64,000 bases of DNA. Origin: an uncultured Kiritimatiellota bacterium. GTDB lineage: Bacteria; Verrucomicrobiota; Kiritimatiellia; RFP12; UBA1067. The notes beneath the pieces are model-generated. The model was given only the letters and a program-made list of their open reading frames with translations, ran no database searches and had not been told where the DNA came from. Location: contig CAKTZA010000006.1 of NCBI GenBank assembly GCA_934635045.1, forward strand, positions 1 to 64,000, written 5' to 3'. Within the stretch, counting starts at the first letter, position 1; every line of letters begins with the position of its first letter. Position numbers and translations under genes: made by a program. Positions 56,032 through 63,589 of the stretch are shown in pieces.

Positions 56032-56391
56032 TTACTTCTCCTCCTTCTTGGCCGAGATGGCGACGCCGTTCGCGACGGCGGACTCCACGATCGCCGCGAG
56101 GCGCCCCGTGTACTTGTTGCCGCCGCGGTCGACCACGACGAGCGAGATGCCGGCGGCCTTCGCGGCTTCCGCCGCGCGCGCGCCGAGCGCCTTCGCGACT
56201 TCGAGGTTCGCCTTCTCGTCCTTGAGCGTGTTCGCCTGGGCGAGGGTGCGGCCCGCGTCGTCGTCGATGAACTGGACGTACATGTGCTTGTTCGTCAGGC
56301 AGATCGACATGCGCGGACGCGCCGCCGTGCCGATCACGCGCTGGCGGAGGCGGAGATGCCTCTTCTGACGCTGAACTTTGCGATTGAACAT
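56032..56391 (-). CDS. rplR: 50S ribosomal protein L18
   Basis: A 119-residue protein that binds 5S rRNA with L5. The pattern R-M-S-I-C-L-T-N-K-H-M-Y-V-Q-F-I-D-D and the C-terminal V-V-D-R-G-G-N-K-Y-T-G-R-L-A-A are family features. It is followed after 3 bases by rpsE. Confidence 0.96.
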   Translation of the reverse strand: MFNRKVQRQKRHLRLRQRVIGTAARPRMSICLTNKHMYVQFIDDDAGRTLAQANTLKDEKANLEVAKALGARAAEAAKAAGISLVVVDRGGNKYTGRLAAIVESAVANGVAISAKKEEK

Positions 56392-56414
56392 CTTTCGTTC
56401 TCCTTACGCCGCGA

Positions 56415-56951
56415 TTAGGCGACCTTCTTGCCCTGTTTGCGGCGGATGACCTCGCCGACGTACTTGATGCCCTTGCCCTTGTAGGGCTCGGCCGGATAAT
56501 ACGCGCGGATGCGCGCGGCGGCTTCGCCGACGGCCTGCTTGTCGATGCCCTTGATCGTGACCTGGAGGCCGTCGTTCTCGACGGTCACCGTGAGTCCGGC
56601 GGGGATCGCGTAGACCTTCGGGGAGGCGAAGCCGAGCGACAGCGCGAGCTCCTGGCCCTTCAGGACGGCCTTGAAGCCGGTGCCCTCGATCGAGAGCTGC
56701 TTCGTGTAGCCGGCGGACACGCCGACCACCATGTTGTGGATCAGCGCGCGGGCGAGACCGTGGAAGTTGCCGAGCGTGTAGTCGTCGGCGCACGCGACGA
56801 GAACGTTCCCGTCCTCCACCTTCGCCGTGATGCCCTCATGCATCGTGTAGGACAGCTCGCCGAGCTTGCCCTTGACCGTCACCGTCTGGCCCGCGACCGT
56901 GGCGGTGACGCCCTCGGCGAGCTTGACGGGTTCTTTACCGATTCGAGACAT
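56415..56951 (-). CDS. rplF: 50S ribosomal protein L6
   Basis: A 178-residue large-subunit protein near the sarcin-ricin loop. M-S-R-I-G-K-E-P-V and the repeated L6 fold with the C-terminal signature Y-K-G-K-G-I-K-Y-V-G-E identify it. Length is usual. Confidence 0.97.
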   Translation of the reverse strand: MSRIGKEPVKLAEGVTATVAGQTVTVKGKLGELSYTMHEGITAKVEDGNVLVACADDYTLGNFHGLARALIHNMVVGVSAGYTKQLSIEGTGFKAVLKGQELALSLGFASPKVYAIPAGLTVTVENDGLQVTIKGIDKQAVGEAAARIRAYYPAEPYKGKGIKYVGEVIRRKQGKKVA

Positions 56952-56969
56952 TGTCTTTAGCTCCTGATG

Positions 56970-57362
56970 TTAAGCGACCGTGCAGATGATTTCGCCGCCG
57001 AGGTTCTCCTTCTTCGCCTGCGCGCCGCTCATGACGCCCTTCGACGTGGAGAGGACCACAAGGCCCATGCCGTCGAGGACGGACGGGATCTTGCTGACGG
57101 GGGCGTAGCGGCGGAGACCCGGACGCGAAACGCGCTTGATCTCGCGGATGGCGGGCACCGCCCGGTCCGTGTACTTCAGCGTGATCACGAGCTTCTTCGG
57201 GAATTCGCTCGTCGTGACGCAGTCGGCGATGTAGCCGGCTTCCTTCATGACGCGGGCGATCTCGGCCTTGAGGGCGCTGGCGGGCGTCGCGACGGAGTAA
57301 AGGCGGGCCTTCAGTCCGTTGCGGATCGACGTCAGCATGTCGGAAATGGGATCGATAGACAT
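56970..57362 (-). CDS. rpsH: 30S ribosomal protein S8
   Basis: A 130-residue 16S rRNA-binding assembly protein, in many bacteria the translational repressor of the spc operon. D-P-I-S-D-M-L-T-S-I-R-N and the C-terminal V-L-S-T-S-K-G-V-M-S-G-x-x-A identify it. Confidence 0.97.
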   Translation of the reverse strand: MSIDPISDMLTSIRNGLKARLYSVATPASALKAEIARVMKEAGYIADCVTTSEFPKKLVITLKYTDRAVPAIREIKRVSRPGLRRYAPVSKIPSVLDGMGLVVLSTSKGVMSGAQAKKENLGGEIICTVA

Positions 57363-57386
57363 TTTTGGGATTCCTTTCCTGTTCGG

Positions 57387-57572
57387 TTACCACGACGCCT
57401 TGGTGACGCCGGGGATGAGGCCGGCGACGGCGAGTTCGCGGAAGCAGAGACGGCAGACGCCGAACTTGCGGAGGTAGGCGTGGCGACGGCCGCAGCGCTG
57501 GCAGCGGTTGTACGCGCGCACCTTGAACTTGGGCGCCTTCTTCTGCTTTTCGATGAGACACTGTTTAGCCAT
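57387..57572 (-). CDS. rpsN: 30S ribosomal protein S14, zinc-binding short form
   Basis: A 61-residue S14 of the short type (S14Z). C-Q-R-C near 24-27 and C-R-L-C near 40-43 form the four-cysteine zinc site. It lies in the conserved place between rplE and rpsH; the rplE stop is 3 bases upstream. Confidence 0.97.
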   Translation of the reverse strand: MAKQCLIEKQKKAPKFKVRAYNRCQRCGRRHAYLRKFGVCRLCFRELAVAGLIPGVTKASW

Positions 57573-57575
57573 GAC

Positions 57576-58109
57576 TTAGTTCCTTCCTGCGAACGGCATG
57601 CCCATGGAGTTCAGAAGCTCCTTGCAGGCCTTGTTGTCGGTGGACGAGGTCACGAACGTGATGTCCATGCCCGATTGCGCGGACGAGTCCACGAGCTCCG
57701 GGAAGATCGTGTGCTCCTTGACGCCGAGCGTGTAGTTGCCGGCGCCGTCGAAGCCGCGGTTCGGAACGCCGCGGAAGTCGCGGATGCGGGGGAGGGCCGC
57801 CGCGATGAGGCGGTCGGCGAACTCCCACATGCGCTCGCCGCGCAGCGTGACCTTCGCGCCGATGACCATGCCCTCGCGCAGCTTGAAGTTCGAGATCGAC
57901 TTCTTCGCCTTGCAGAGCATGGGCTTCTGGCCGGTAATCGCCGTCAGGTCGTCCACGAGGGTCTTCTGCTCGTCCTTCGAGACGATGCCGAAGCCCATGT
58001 TGATGACGATCTTCTGAAGGCGGGGAACGAGCATCTTGTTCGTGGTGCCGAGCTTCTTCTCGAGCTCGGGAACCATGCGGCTCGCGTATTCGTCTTTGAG
58101 TCTTGCCAT
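57576..58109 (-). CDS. rplE: 50S ribosomal protein L5
   Basis: A 177-residue 5S rRNA-binding protein of the central protuberance. M-V-P-R-L-Q-K-I-V-I-N-M-G, F-K-L-R-E-G-M-V-I-G-A-K-V-T-L-R and F-R-G-V-P-N-R-G-F-D-G are family blocks. Confidence 0.97.
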   Translation of the reverse strand: MARLKDEYASRMVPELEKKLGTTNKMLVPRLQKIVINMGFGIVSKDEQKTLVDDLTAITGQKPMLCKAKKSISNFKLREGMVIGAKVTLRGERMWEFADRLIAAALPRIRDFRGVPNRGFDGAGNYTLGVKEHTIFPELVDSSAQSGMDITFVTSSTDNKACKELLNSMGMPFAGRN

Positions 58110-58126
58110 GATGATTGTTCCTTACC

Positions 58127-58438
58127 TTAGAGGGCCTTGCCGCTCTTGACCGCGACGCGCGCCTTCTTGCCGTCCTTCTCGCCGGTCTTGACGCGCGTTC
58201 CGCACTTCTTCTCGGCATCGTAGGGCATGAGCTTGCAGAGGCGGATCGGCAGTTCCTTGTCGATCAGGCCGCCGGCCGTCTTCTCGGTGCGGCGAACCGC
58301 CTTCTTGTGGACGTTCAGCCCGCCGACGATCGCGACGCCCTTCTTGGGGTCGACGCTGAGGACCGTGCCCGTCTTGCCCGCGTCGTTGCCGCGCGTGCAG
58401 ATCACGGTGTCGTTCTTCTTGATTCTTGCGATAGCCAT
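58127..58438 (-). CDS. rplX: 50S ribosomal protein L24
   Basis: A 103-residue assembly-initiating protein. The KOW motif I-K-K-N-D-T-V-I-C-T-R-G-N-D-A-G-K-T-G identifies it. It lies between rplN and rplE as usual. Confidence 0.96.
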   Translation of the reverse strand: MAIARIKKNDTVICTRGNDAGKTGTVLSVDPKKGVAIVGGLNVHKKAVRRTEKTAGGLIDKELPIRLCKLMPYDAEKKCGTRVKTGEKDGKKARVAVKSGKAL

Positions 58439-58456
58439 TTTCGTTGCTCCTTTGCG

Positions 58457-58822
58457 TCAGACCACTTCCGGGGCCATCGAGAGGATCTTCATGTAGTTCT
58501 TGTCGCGGAGCTCGCGGGCGACCGGCCCGAACACGCGGGTTCCGATCGGGTTGAGCTTCGAGTCGACGAGGACGCATGCGTTCTGGTCGAAGTGGACCGT
58601 CGAGCCGTCGGCGCGGCGGATCGGGTTGCCCGTCCGCACGATGACGGCGGTCGCGACCGAGCCCTTCTTGATCGAGGAGGTCGGAGACGCTTCCTTGATC
58701 GCCACGCGGATCACGTCGCCGAGGTGCGCGTACTCCTTGCGCTGCTTGAGGATGCGGAAGCACATGGCGCGCTTCGCGCCGGTGTTGTCCGCAACCACGA
58801 GATTGGAGAGTTCCTGCAACAT
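58457..58822 (-). CDS. rplN: 50S ribosomal protein L14
   Basis: A 121-residue interface protein. V-A-D-N-T-G-A-K-R-A-M-C-F-R-I-L and G-S-V-A-T-A-V-I-V-R-T match the family, as does the end I-L-S-M-A-P-E-V-V. Confidence 0.97.
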   Translation of the reverse strand: MLQELSNLVVADNTGAKRAMCFRILKQRKEYAHLGDVIRVAIKEASPTSSIKKGSVATAVIVRTGNPIRRADGSTVHFDQNACVLVDSKLNPIGTRVFGPVARELRDKNYMKILSMAPEVV

Positions 58823-58836
58823 GGTTCTGTTTCTCC

Positions 58837-59094
58837 TTACTTCGCGACGATGCGCCAGCGCTTCGTGGCGGACATCGGACGCGTTTCCATGATGGTGACG
58901 GTGTCACCGACCTTGGCCGTGTCGGCCTCGTCGTGCACGTGGTAGTTCTTCGTGCGCGTGATGACCTTGCCGTACACGGGGTGGACCTCACGGTACGAGA
59001 CCGCCACCTTGACGGTCTTCGCGCCGGACTTCGAAACGACGACGCCCTTGCGAAGCTTGCGCGCGCCGCGATTGTTGACTTCTTCCGTGCTCAT
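58837..59094 (-). CDS. rpsQ: 30S ribosomal protein S17
   Basis: An 85-residue 16S rRNA-binding protein of the OB fold. R-K-L-R-K-G-V-V-V-S, K-T-V-K-V and D-T-V-T-I-M-E-T-R-P-M-S identify it. The start MSTEEVNNRGARK at 59094 overlaps the last base of the rplP stop codon. This leaves no room for rpmC (L29), which normally lies between them; there is also no L29-like extension on either protein. Confidence 0.96.
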   Translation of the reverse strand: MSTEEVNNRGARKLRKGVVVSKSGAKTVKVAVSYREVHPVYGKVITRTKNYHVHDEADTAKVGDTVTIMETRPMSATKRWRIVAK

Positions 59095-59516
59095 TAGATC
59101 TTGACTCCTGCGCGGGTGATGAACTTGGTGTGAATGCCGATCTTGGTCGCCGCGAGACGGAGGCACTCCTTCGCGACTTCCTCGCTCACGCCGCCGACCT
59201 CGAAGAGGACCTTGCCGGGGAGGATGACGGCCGCCCAGAACTCCGGGTTGCCCTTTCCTCCGCCCATGCGGACCTCGATCGGCTTGCGGGTGACGGGCTT
59301 GTCCGGGAACACGCGGATCCAGAGCTTGCCCTTGCGCTTCATCTCGCGATTGATCGCAACGCGGCAGGCCTCGATCTGCGTGGCCGTCAGGAGACCGCGC
59401 GTGAGGGCCTTGAGGCCGAACTCACCGTACGCGAGCTCCGTACCCGAAGTGGCGTATCCCGCGCGGTTCCCCTTGGAGACCTTGCGGTACTTGACTCTCT
59501 TGGGCATCAAAGGCAT
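59094..59516 (-). CDS. rplP: 50S ribosomal protein L16
   Basis: A 140-residue protein near the peptidyl transferase centre. M-P-K-R-V-K-Y-R-K, W-I-R-V-F-P-D-K-P-V-T and M-G-G-G-K-G identify it. MPLMPKRV gives two possible starts (59516, 59507). The stop TAA shares its last A with the rpsQ ATG. Confidence 0.97.
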   Translation of the reverse strand: MPLMPKRVKYRKVSKGNRAGYATSGTELAYGEFGLKALTRGLLTATQIEACRVAINREMKRKGKLWIRVFPDKPVTRKPIEVRMGGGKGNPEFWAAVILPGKVLFEVGGVSEEVAKECLRLAATKIGIHTKFITRAGVKI

Positions 59517-59519
59517 GGC

Positions 59520-60215
59520 TTACCTCCCCTCCTTGCGGTCACCGCGCTCGCGACGCTCGCCGCGGCGGTCGCCGCGCGGCGGACGGGCCTGGAAACCCTC
59601 TTTCTTGCAGATCCACACCTTGATGCCGATCTTGCCGGCCGTGGTGTTGGCTTCCGCGAAACCGTAGTCGATGTTGGCGCGGAGCGTGTGCAGCGGCACC
59701 TTGCCCTCGCGGGACCACTCGACGCGCGCGATCTCCGCACCGTTGATGCGGCCGCCCGCATGGACCTTGATGCCGTCCACGCCCATGTCCATCGCCACCT
59801 TCATCGCGCGCTTCATCGCGCGCTTGAGCATGATGCGGCGCTCGAGCTGCTGGGCGATGCCCTCGGCGACGAGCTGCGCGTCGGCGTCGGCCCCCTGGAC
59901 TTCCTTGATGTCAAGGTAGACCTGCTTCTTCGTCATCTTCTCAAGGTCGGCGCGGATCGCCTCGACGTCGCCGCCCTTGCGGCCGATGATCACGCCCGGA
60001 CGGGCGCTGAAGATCGTCGCGCGGACGGAGTTCGCGTAGCGTTCGATGAGGATCTTGGAGATGCCGGCCTCGACCAGCTTCGACTTGATCGCCGTGCGGA
60101 TCTTCTGATCCTCGACGAGGTAGGCGCCGAAGGTCTTCTTGGGCGCGAACCAACGGCTGCCCCAGGCGTGGTTGACGCCGACGCGGAAGCCGATCGGATT
60201 GACTTTCTGTCCCAT
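59520..60215 (-). CDS. rpsC: 30S ribosomal protein S3
   Basis: A 231-residue protein at the mRNA entry channel. M-G-Q-K-V-N-P-I-G-F-R-V-G, the KH-domain loop V-I-I-G-R-K-G-G-D-V-E and the K-V-P-L-H-T-L-R-A-N-I-D-Y-G segment identify it. The C terminus is a basic, arginine- and aspartate-rich tail (R-G-D-R-R-G-E-R-R-E-R-G-D-R). Confidence 0.97.
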   Translation of the reverse strand: MGQKVNPIGFRVGVNHAWGSRWFAPKKTFGAYLVEDQKIRTAIKSKLVEAGISKILIERYANSVRATIFSARPGVIIGRKGGDVEAIRADLEKMTKKQVYLDIKEVQGADADAQLVAEGIAQQLERRIMLKRAMKRAMKVAMDMGVDGIKVHAGGRINGAEIARVEWSREGKVPLHTLRANIDYGFAEANTTAGKIGIKVWICKKEGFQARPPRGDRRGERRERGDRKEGR

Positions 60216-60217
60216 GG

Positions 60218-60580
60218 TTACTTGGCCTCCTTCTTGGCCTTGGCCGGCGCGTCCGTCAGCACCACCTTGCAGTGGCAGAGGCGGCGCGCGATCGGATGGG
60301 CGCTGCCGCGGGCCGTCGGCCAGTAGCGGCGCATCCGGGTGGATTCGTCCAGCACGCAGAGCTTGACCGTGAGGTCAGCCGCGTTCTCGACGCCGTTGTT
60401 GTTCTTCGCGTTCGCCACGGCGCTCATGATCGTCTTCTTGATGATCACGGCCGCCTTCTTGGGCGAGAACTCGACGATTTTCAGCGCGTCGGCGGCCTTC
60501 TGGCCCTGACACGCGCGGCACAGCGGACGCCCCTTGAACGCGGACATGCGCTGATTGCGGGTAATGGCGGTAACTTCCAT
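60218..60580 (-). CDS. rplV: 50S ribosomal protein L22
   Basis: A 120-residue protein lining the exit tunnel. A-L-K-I-V-E-F-S-P-K-K-A-A, S-A-V-A-N-A-K-N-N and the tunnel hairpin with R-M-R-R-Y-W-P-T-A-R-G-S-A-H-P-I fit. The tunnel loop reads T-A-R-G-S-A-H, slightly different from the common P-R-A-R-G-R-A. Confidence 0.96.
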   Translation of the reverse strand: MEVTAITRNQRMSAFKGRPLCRACQGQKAADALKIVEFSPKKAAVIIKKTIMSAVANAKNNNGVENAADLTVKLCVLDESTRMRRYWPTARGSAHPIARRLCHCKVVLTDAPAKAKKEAK

Positions 60581-60591
60581 TGCTTATCCCC

Positions 60592-60867
60592 TTACTTGGC
60601 CTTTTCGACCGAGTTGCCGTGACCCTTGAACGTGCGGGTCGGGGCGAACTCGCCGAGACGATGGCCGACCATGTTCTCGGTGATGAAGATCGGCAGGTGC
60701 TGCCGGCCGTTGTGAATCGCGAACGTCAGGCCGACAAACTCCGGGAGCACCATCGAACGACGACTCCACGTCTTGATCGGCTGCTTCTTGCCGCTCGCCT
60801 TGATCTTCTCGACCTTGCGGAGGAGGCTCTCCTCGACATAAGGTCCCTTCTTGAGAGAACGACTCAT
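60592..60867 (-). CDS. rpsS: 30S ribosomal protein S19
   Basis: A 91-residue head protein. M-S-R-S-L-K-K-G-P-Y-V, K-T-W-S-R-R-S and V-G-H-R-L-G-E-F-A-P-T-R-T-F-K-G-H identify it. Confidence 0.97.
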   Translation of the reverse strand: MSRSLKKGPYVEESLLRKVEKIKASGKKQPIKTWSRRSMVLPEFVGLTFAIHNGRQHLPIFITENMVGHRLGEFAPTRTFKGHGNSVEKAK

Positions 60868-60870
60868 GGA

Positions 60871-61695
60871 TTATTTCCTCCTCTTGACGATGACCTTGTT
60901 GGACGCCTTGCGCTTCGCGCGGGTCTTGCCGCCCTTCGCGAGCTTGCCCCACGGGGAACGCGGGTGGCTGCCGCCGGACGTGCGGCCCTCGCCGCCGCCC
61001 ATCGGGTGGTCGACCGGGTTCATCGCGACGCCGCGCACCGTCGGGCGGATGCCGAGGTAGCGCTTGCGGCCCGCCTTGCCGAGCTTGATCGAGCCCCAGT
61101 CCTTGTTGCCGACCGAGCCGACGCACGCGAGGCAGCGGCCGTCGAACATGCGGACTTCGCCCGAAGGCATCTTCAGCGTGACCGTGTTGCCGTCGCGCGC
61201 CATCACCTGGCAGGCGTTGCCCGCCGAGCGGGCGACCTTCGCGCCCTTGCCCGGCACGAGCTCGATCGAGTGGACGAAGAGCCCCAGCGGAATCTGCGCG
61301 AGCGGCAGGCAGTTGCCGACCGTCGCCTCGGCCTTCGGCCCGTTCATGACCTTCATGCCCTGCTTCAGGCCGTCCGGGGCGAGGATGTAGCTGAGCGCGC
61401 CGTCCGCGTACTCGATGAGCGCGAGGTACGCGCTGCGCGTCGGGTCGTACGCGATCTCCTTGACCGTCGCCTCGACGCCGAACTTGTTGCGCTTGAAGTC
61501 GACGATGCGCAGACGCTGCTTCGCGCCGCCGCCGTGGTGGCGGCAGGTGATGCGGCCCTGGTTGTTGCGGCCCGCCGTCTTGCGGACCGCCACCGTCAGG
61601 CGCTTCACCGGCTTCTTTTCGGTGATCTCCTCGAACGTCGCGGACTCGCGGAAGCGCATGCCGCACGAACGGGCCTTGTATGTCTTGAGTGCCAT
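60871..61695 (-). CDS. rplB: 50S ribosomal protein L2
   Basis: A 274-residue core protein required for subunit joining and peptidyl transfer. G-R-I-T-C-R-H-H-G-G-G-A-K-Q and the catalytic-loop region A-M-N-P-V-D-H-P-M-G-G-G-E-G identify it. Start MALKTYKARS at 61695; the longer upstream frame overlaps rplW and is not real. Confidence 0.97.
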   Translation of the reverse strand: MALKTYKARSCGMRFRESATFEEITEKKPVKRLTVAVRKTAGRNNQGRITCRHHGGGAKQRLRIVDFKRNKFGVEATVKEIAYDPTRSAYLALIEYADGALSYILAPDGLKQGMKVMNGPKAEATVGNCLPLAQIPLGLFVHSIELVPGKGAKVARSAGNACQVMARDGNTVTLKMPSGEVRMFDGRCLACVGSVGNKDWGSIKLGKAGRKRYLGIRPTVRGVAMNPVDHPMGGGEGRTSGGSHPRSPWGKLAKGGKTRAKRKASNKVIVKRRK

Positions 61696-61709
61696 ATCTT
61701 CTTCGCTCC

Positions 61710-62012
61710 TTACGCGAGTTCGATGCGCTCGCCGGCCTTGACGGTCACGATCGCCTTCTTCCACGTGGGTTCCTGGGCCGTCTTGCGCGTGCCGCGGATG
61801 TAACGGAGACCGCCCTTCATGTTGGCGGTGCGGACCGCGAGAACGTGCACGCCGAAGGCCTTCTCGGCCTCGACGGCGATCTGCGGCTTGCGGGCGTCGC
61901 GCGCGACCTCCAGGAGGTAGCGGTTCTGAACCGACAGCTGCGACCCCTTCTCGGTGATCAGCACGTCGAGGATGACGCCGTTGGTCTTGGTCTTGAGTTC
62001 CTGTTTCGTCAT
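61710..62012 (-). CDS. rplW: 50S ribosomal protein L23
   Basis: A 100-residue tunnel-exit protein that docks trigger factor and SRP. V-L-I-T-E-K-G-S, K-P-Q-I-A-V-E-A-E-K-A-F-G-V and W-K-K-A-I-V-T-V-K identify it. Confidence 0.96.
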   Translation of the reverse strand: MTKQELKTKTNGVILDVLITEKGSQLSVQNRYLLEVARDARKPQIAVEAEKAFGVHVLAVRTANMKGGLRYIRGTRKTAQEPTWKKAIVTVKAGERIELA

Positions 62013-62025
62013 GACTGAAATCTCC

Positions 62026-62619
62026 TTACTTGGCGATGCGGGCCATGAGCGCGTCGAACCCGGCCTTGTCGCAGACGATCTTGCGGTTCGCCATCACGGT
62101 GTACACGTCAAGGGCCTGCGCGGTCGAGTAGTCGATCTGCGGAAGGTTGGAGGTCACGAGGACAACCGTGTCGTCGACGTCCTTCTGGACGACGACCGCC
62201 GTGCGCGTCACGCCGAGCTCCTTGAGGAACTTCGCCATGAGCTTCGTCTTCGGCGCCTCGAACGAGAACTCGTCGACGACGATCACGTCGCCCGCCGCGA
62301 GCTTGTCGGAAAGGGCACGCGCGAACGCGAGCTTCCAGACCTTCTTGTTGAGCTTCTGCTCGTAGGAGCGCGGCTTCGGGCCGTGCGCGACGCCACCGCC
62401 GCGCCACACGGGCGACTGGCGGAAGCCGGCGCGGGCGTTGCCCGTCCCCTTCTGCTTCCACGGCTTCTTGTTGGAGCCCGCGACCTCGCCCTTGCCCTTC
62501 GTGCAGGCCGTGCCCGCGCGGAGCGCGTTGCGGATGGCGGTAATCGCGTCCTTGACGGCCTGCGCGCCCTTGTCGAGCGTCAGCTGCGCCTGGTCAAAAG
62601 TGACTTCGATCTTCTTCAT
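62026..62619 (-). CDS. rplD: 50S ribosomal protein L4
   Basis: A 197-residue protein whose loop reaches the exit tunnel. K-P-W-K-Q-K-G-T-G-N-A-R-A-G and W-R-G-G-G-V-A-H-G-P are the tunnel-loop signature. In Escherichia coli L4 represses the S10 operon; whether this occurs here cannot be read. Confidence 0.97.
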   Translation of the reverse strand: MKKIEVTFDQAQLTLDKGAQAVKDAITAIRNALRAGTACTKGKGEVAGSNKKPWKQKGTGNARAGFRQSPVWRGGGVAHGPKPRSYEQKLNKKVWKLAFARALSDKLAAGDVIVVDEFSFEAPKTKLMAKFLKELGVTRTAVVVQKDVDDTVVLVTSNLPQIDYSTAQALDVYTVMANRKIVCDKAGFDALMARIAK

Positions 62620-62621
62620 GC

Positions 62622-63269
62622 TTACTTAGCCCCCTTCTTCACGTTGTTCTTGAGGGACTTGCGGACGAACACGATGCCGTTGCGGGCGCCCGGAATCGAG
62701 CCCTTGACGAGGATCGCGTTGTCTTCCGGACGGATCTGCACGACCTCGAGGTTCGTGACCTTGCGGCTCACGTCGCCCATGTCGCCCGGCATCTTCTTGC
62801 CCTTCTCGATCCAGCCCGGGAGGTCACGCGCCGCGAGGCCGCCCGTGCGGCGCTTCGAGTGGCCGCCGTGGGTCATGTTGCCGCCGGCGAAGCCCCACTT
62901 CTTGAGGACGCCCGCGAAGCCCTTGCCCTTGGTCATGCCCGAGACGTCGACGTACTTGACGCCCTCGAAGTTCGCGACCGTCACGGCCTTGCCGACCTCC
63001 AGCGTCTCGCCTGCGTCAAGCGCGAACTCCTTCAGGACCTTGGCGCACGCGACGCCGGCCTTCTCGAAGTGCTTCTGCTCGGCCTTCGAGAGGCGGTGCG
63101 GCTTCTGCGAGCCGAACGCCACCTGCGCGGCGACGTACCCGTCCTTCTCAAGGGTCTTGAGCTGGACGACCGGGCAGGGGCCGCACTCGATGACGGTCAC
63201 GCACGTGCGCTTGCCGTCGGCGTCGAACACCTGGGTCATGCCAATCTTCTTGCCAATCAAACCTTCCAT
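62622..63269 (-). CDS. rplC: 50S ribosomal protein L3
   Basis: A 215-residue protein close to the peptidyl transferase centre. G-L-I-G-K-K-I-G-M-T-Q-V-F, G-M-T-K-G-K-G-F-A-G-V and the loop G-G-N-M-T-H-G-G-H-S-K-R-R-T-G identify it. The start at 63269 (MEGLIGKKIG) lies 12 bases after rpsJ. Confidence 0.97.
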   Translation of the reverse strand: MEGLIGKKIGMTQVFDADGKRTCVTVIECGPCPVVQLKTLEKDGYVAAQVAFGSQKPHRLSKAEQKHFEKAGVACAKVLKEFALDAGETLEVGKAVTVANFEGVKYVDVSGMTKGKGFAGVLKKWGFAGGNMTHGGHSKRRTGGLAARDLPGWIEKGKKMPGDMGDVSRKVTNLEVVQIRPEDNAILVKGSIPGARNGIVFVRKSLKNNVKKGAK

Positions 63270-63280
63270 GTCGACTCCTC

Positions 63281-63589
63281 TCAGACCTTGATGGTGATGT
63301 CGACGCCCGCAGGAAGGTTGAGCTTCTTGAGCTCGTCGATCGTCTGCGCGGTCGGGTTGACGATGTCGAGGAGGCGCTTGTGCGTGCGCATCTCGAACTG
63401 GTCCATGGACTTCTTGTCGACGTTCGGCGAACGGTTCACCGTGTAACGCTCGACGCGGGTCGGAAGCGGGATCGGCCCCACCACCTGCGCACCCGTGCCC
63501 CGGGCCGTGTCGATGATGCCACCGACGGCCTGATCCAGCACACGGTGATCGTATGCCTGGAGGCGGATGCGGACTCTCTGCTGCTGCAT
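63281..63589 (-). CDS. rpsJ: 30S ribosomal protein S10
   Basis: A 102-residue protein of the 30S head that also acts in antitermination with NusB. R-I-R-L-Q-A-Y-D-H-R-V-L, G-P-I-P-L-P-T-R-V-E-R-Y-T-V-N-R and F-E-M-R-T-H-K-R-L-L identify it. It is the first gene of the S10 operon here; the promoter lies about 300 bases upstream. Confidence 0.97.
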   Translation of the reverse strand: MQQQRVRIRLQAYDHRVLDQAVGGIIDTARGTGAQVVGPIPLPTRVERYTVNRSPNVDKKSMDQFEMRTHKRLLDIVNPTAQTIDELKKLNLPAGVDITIKV

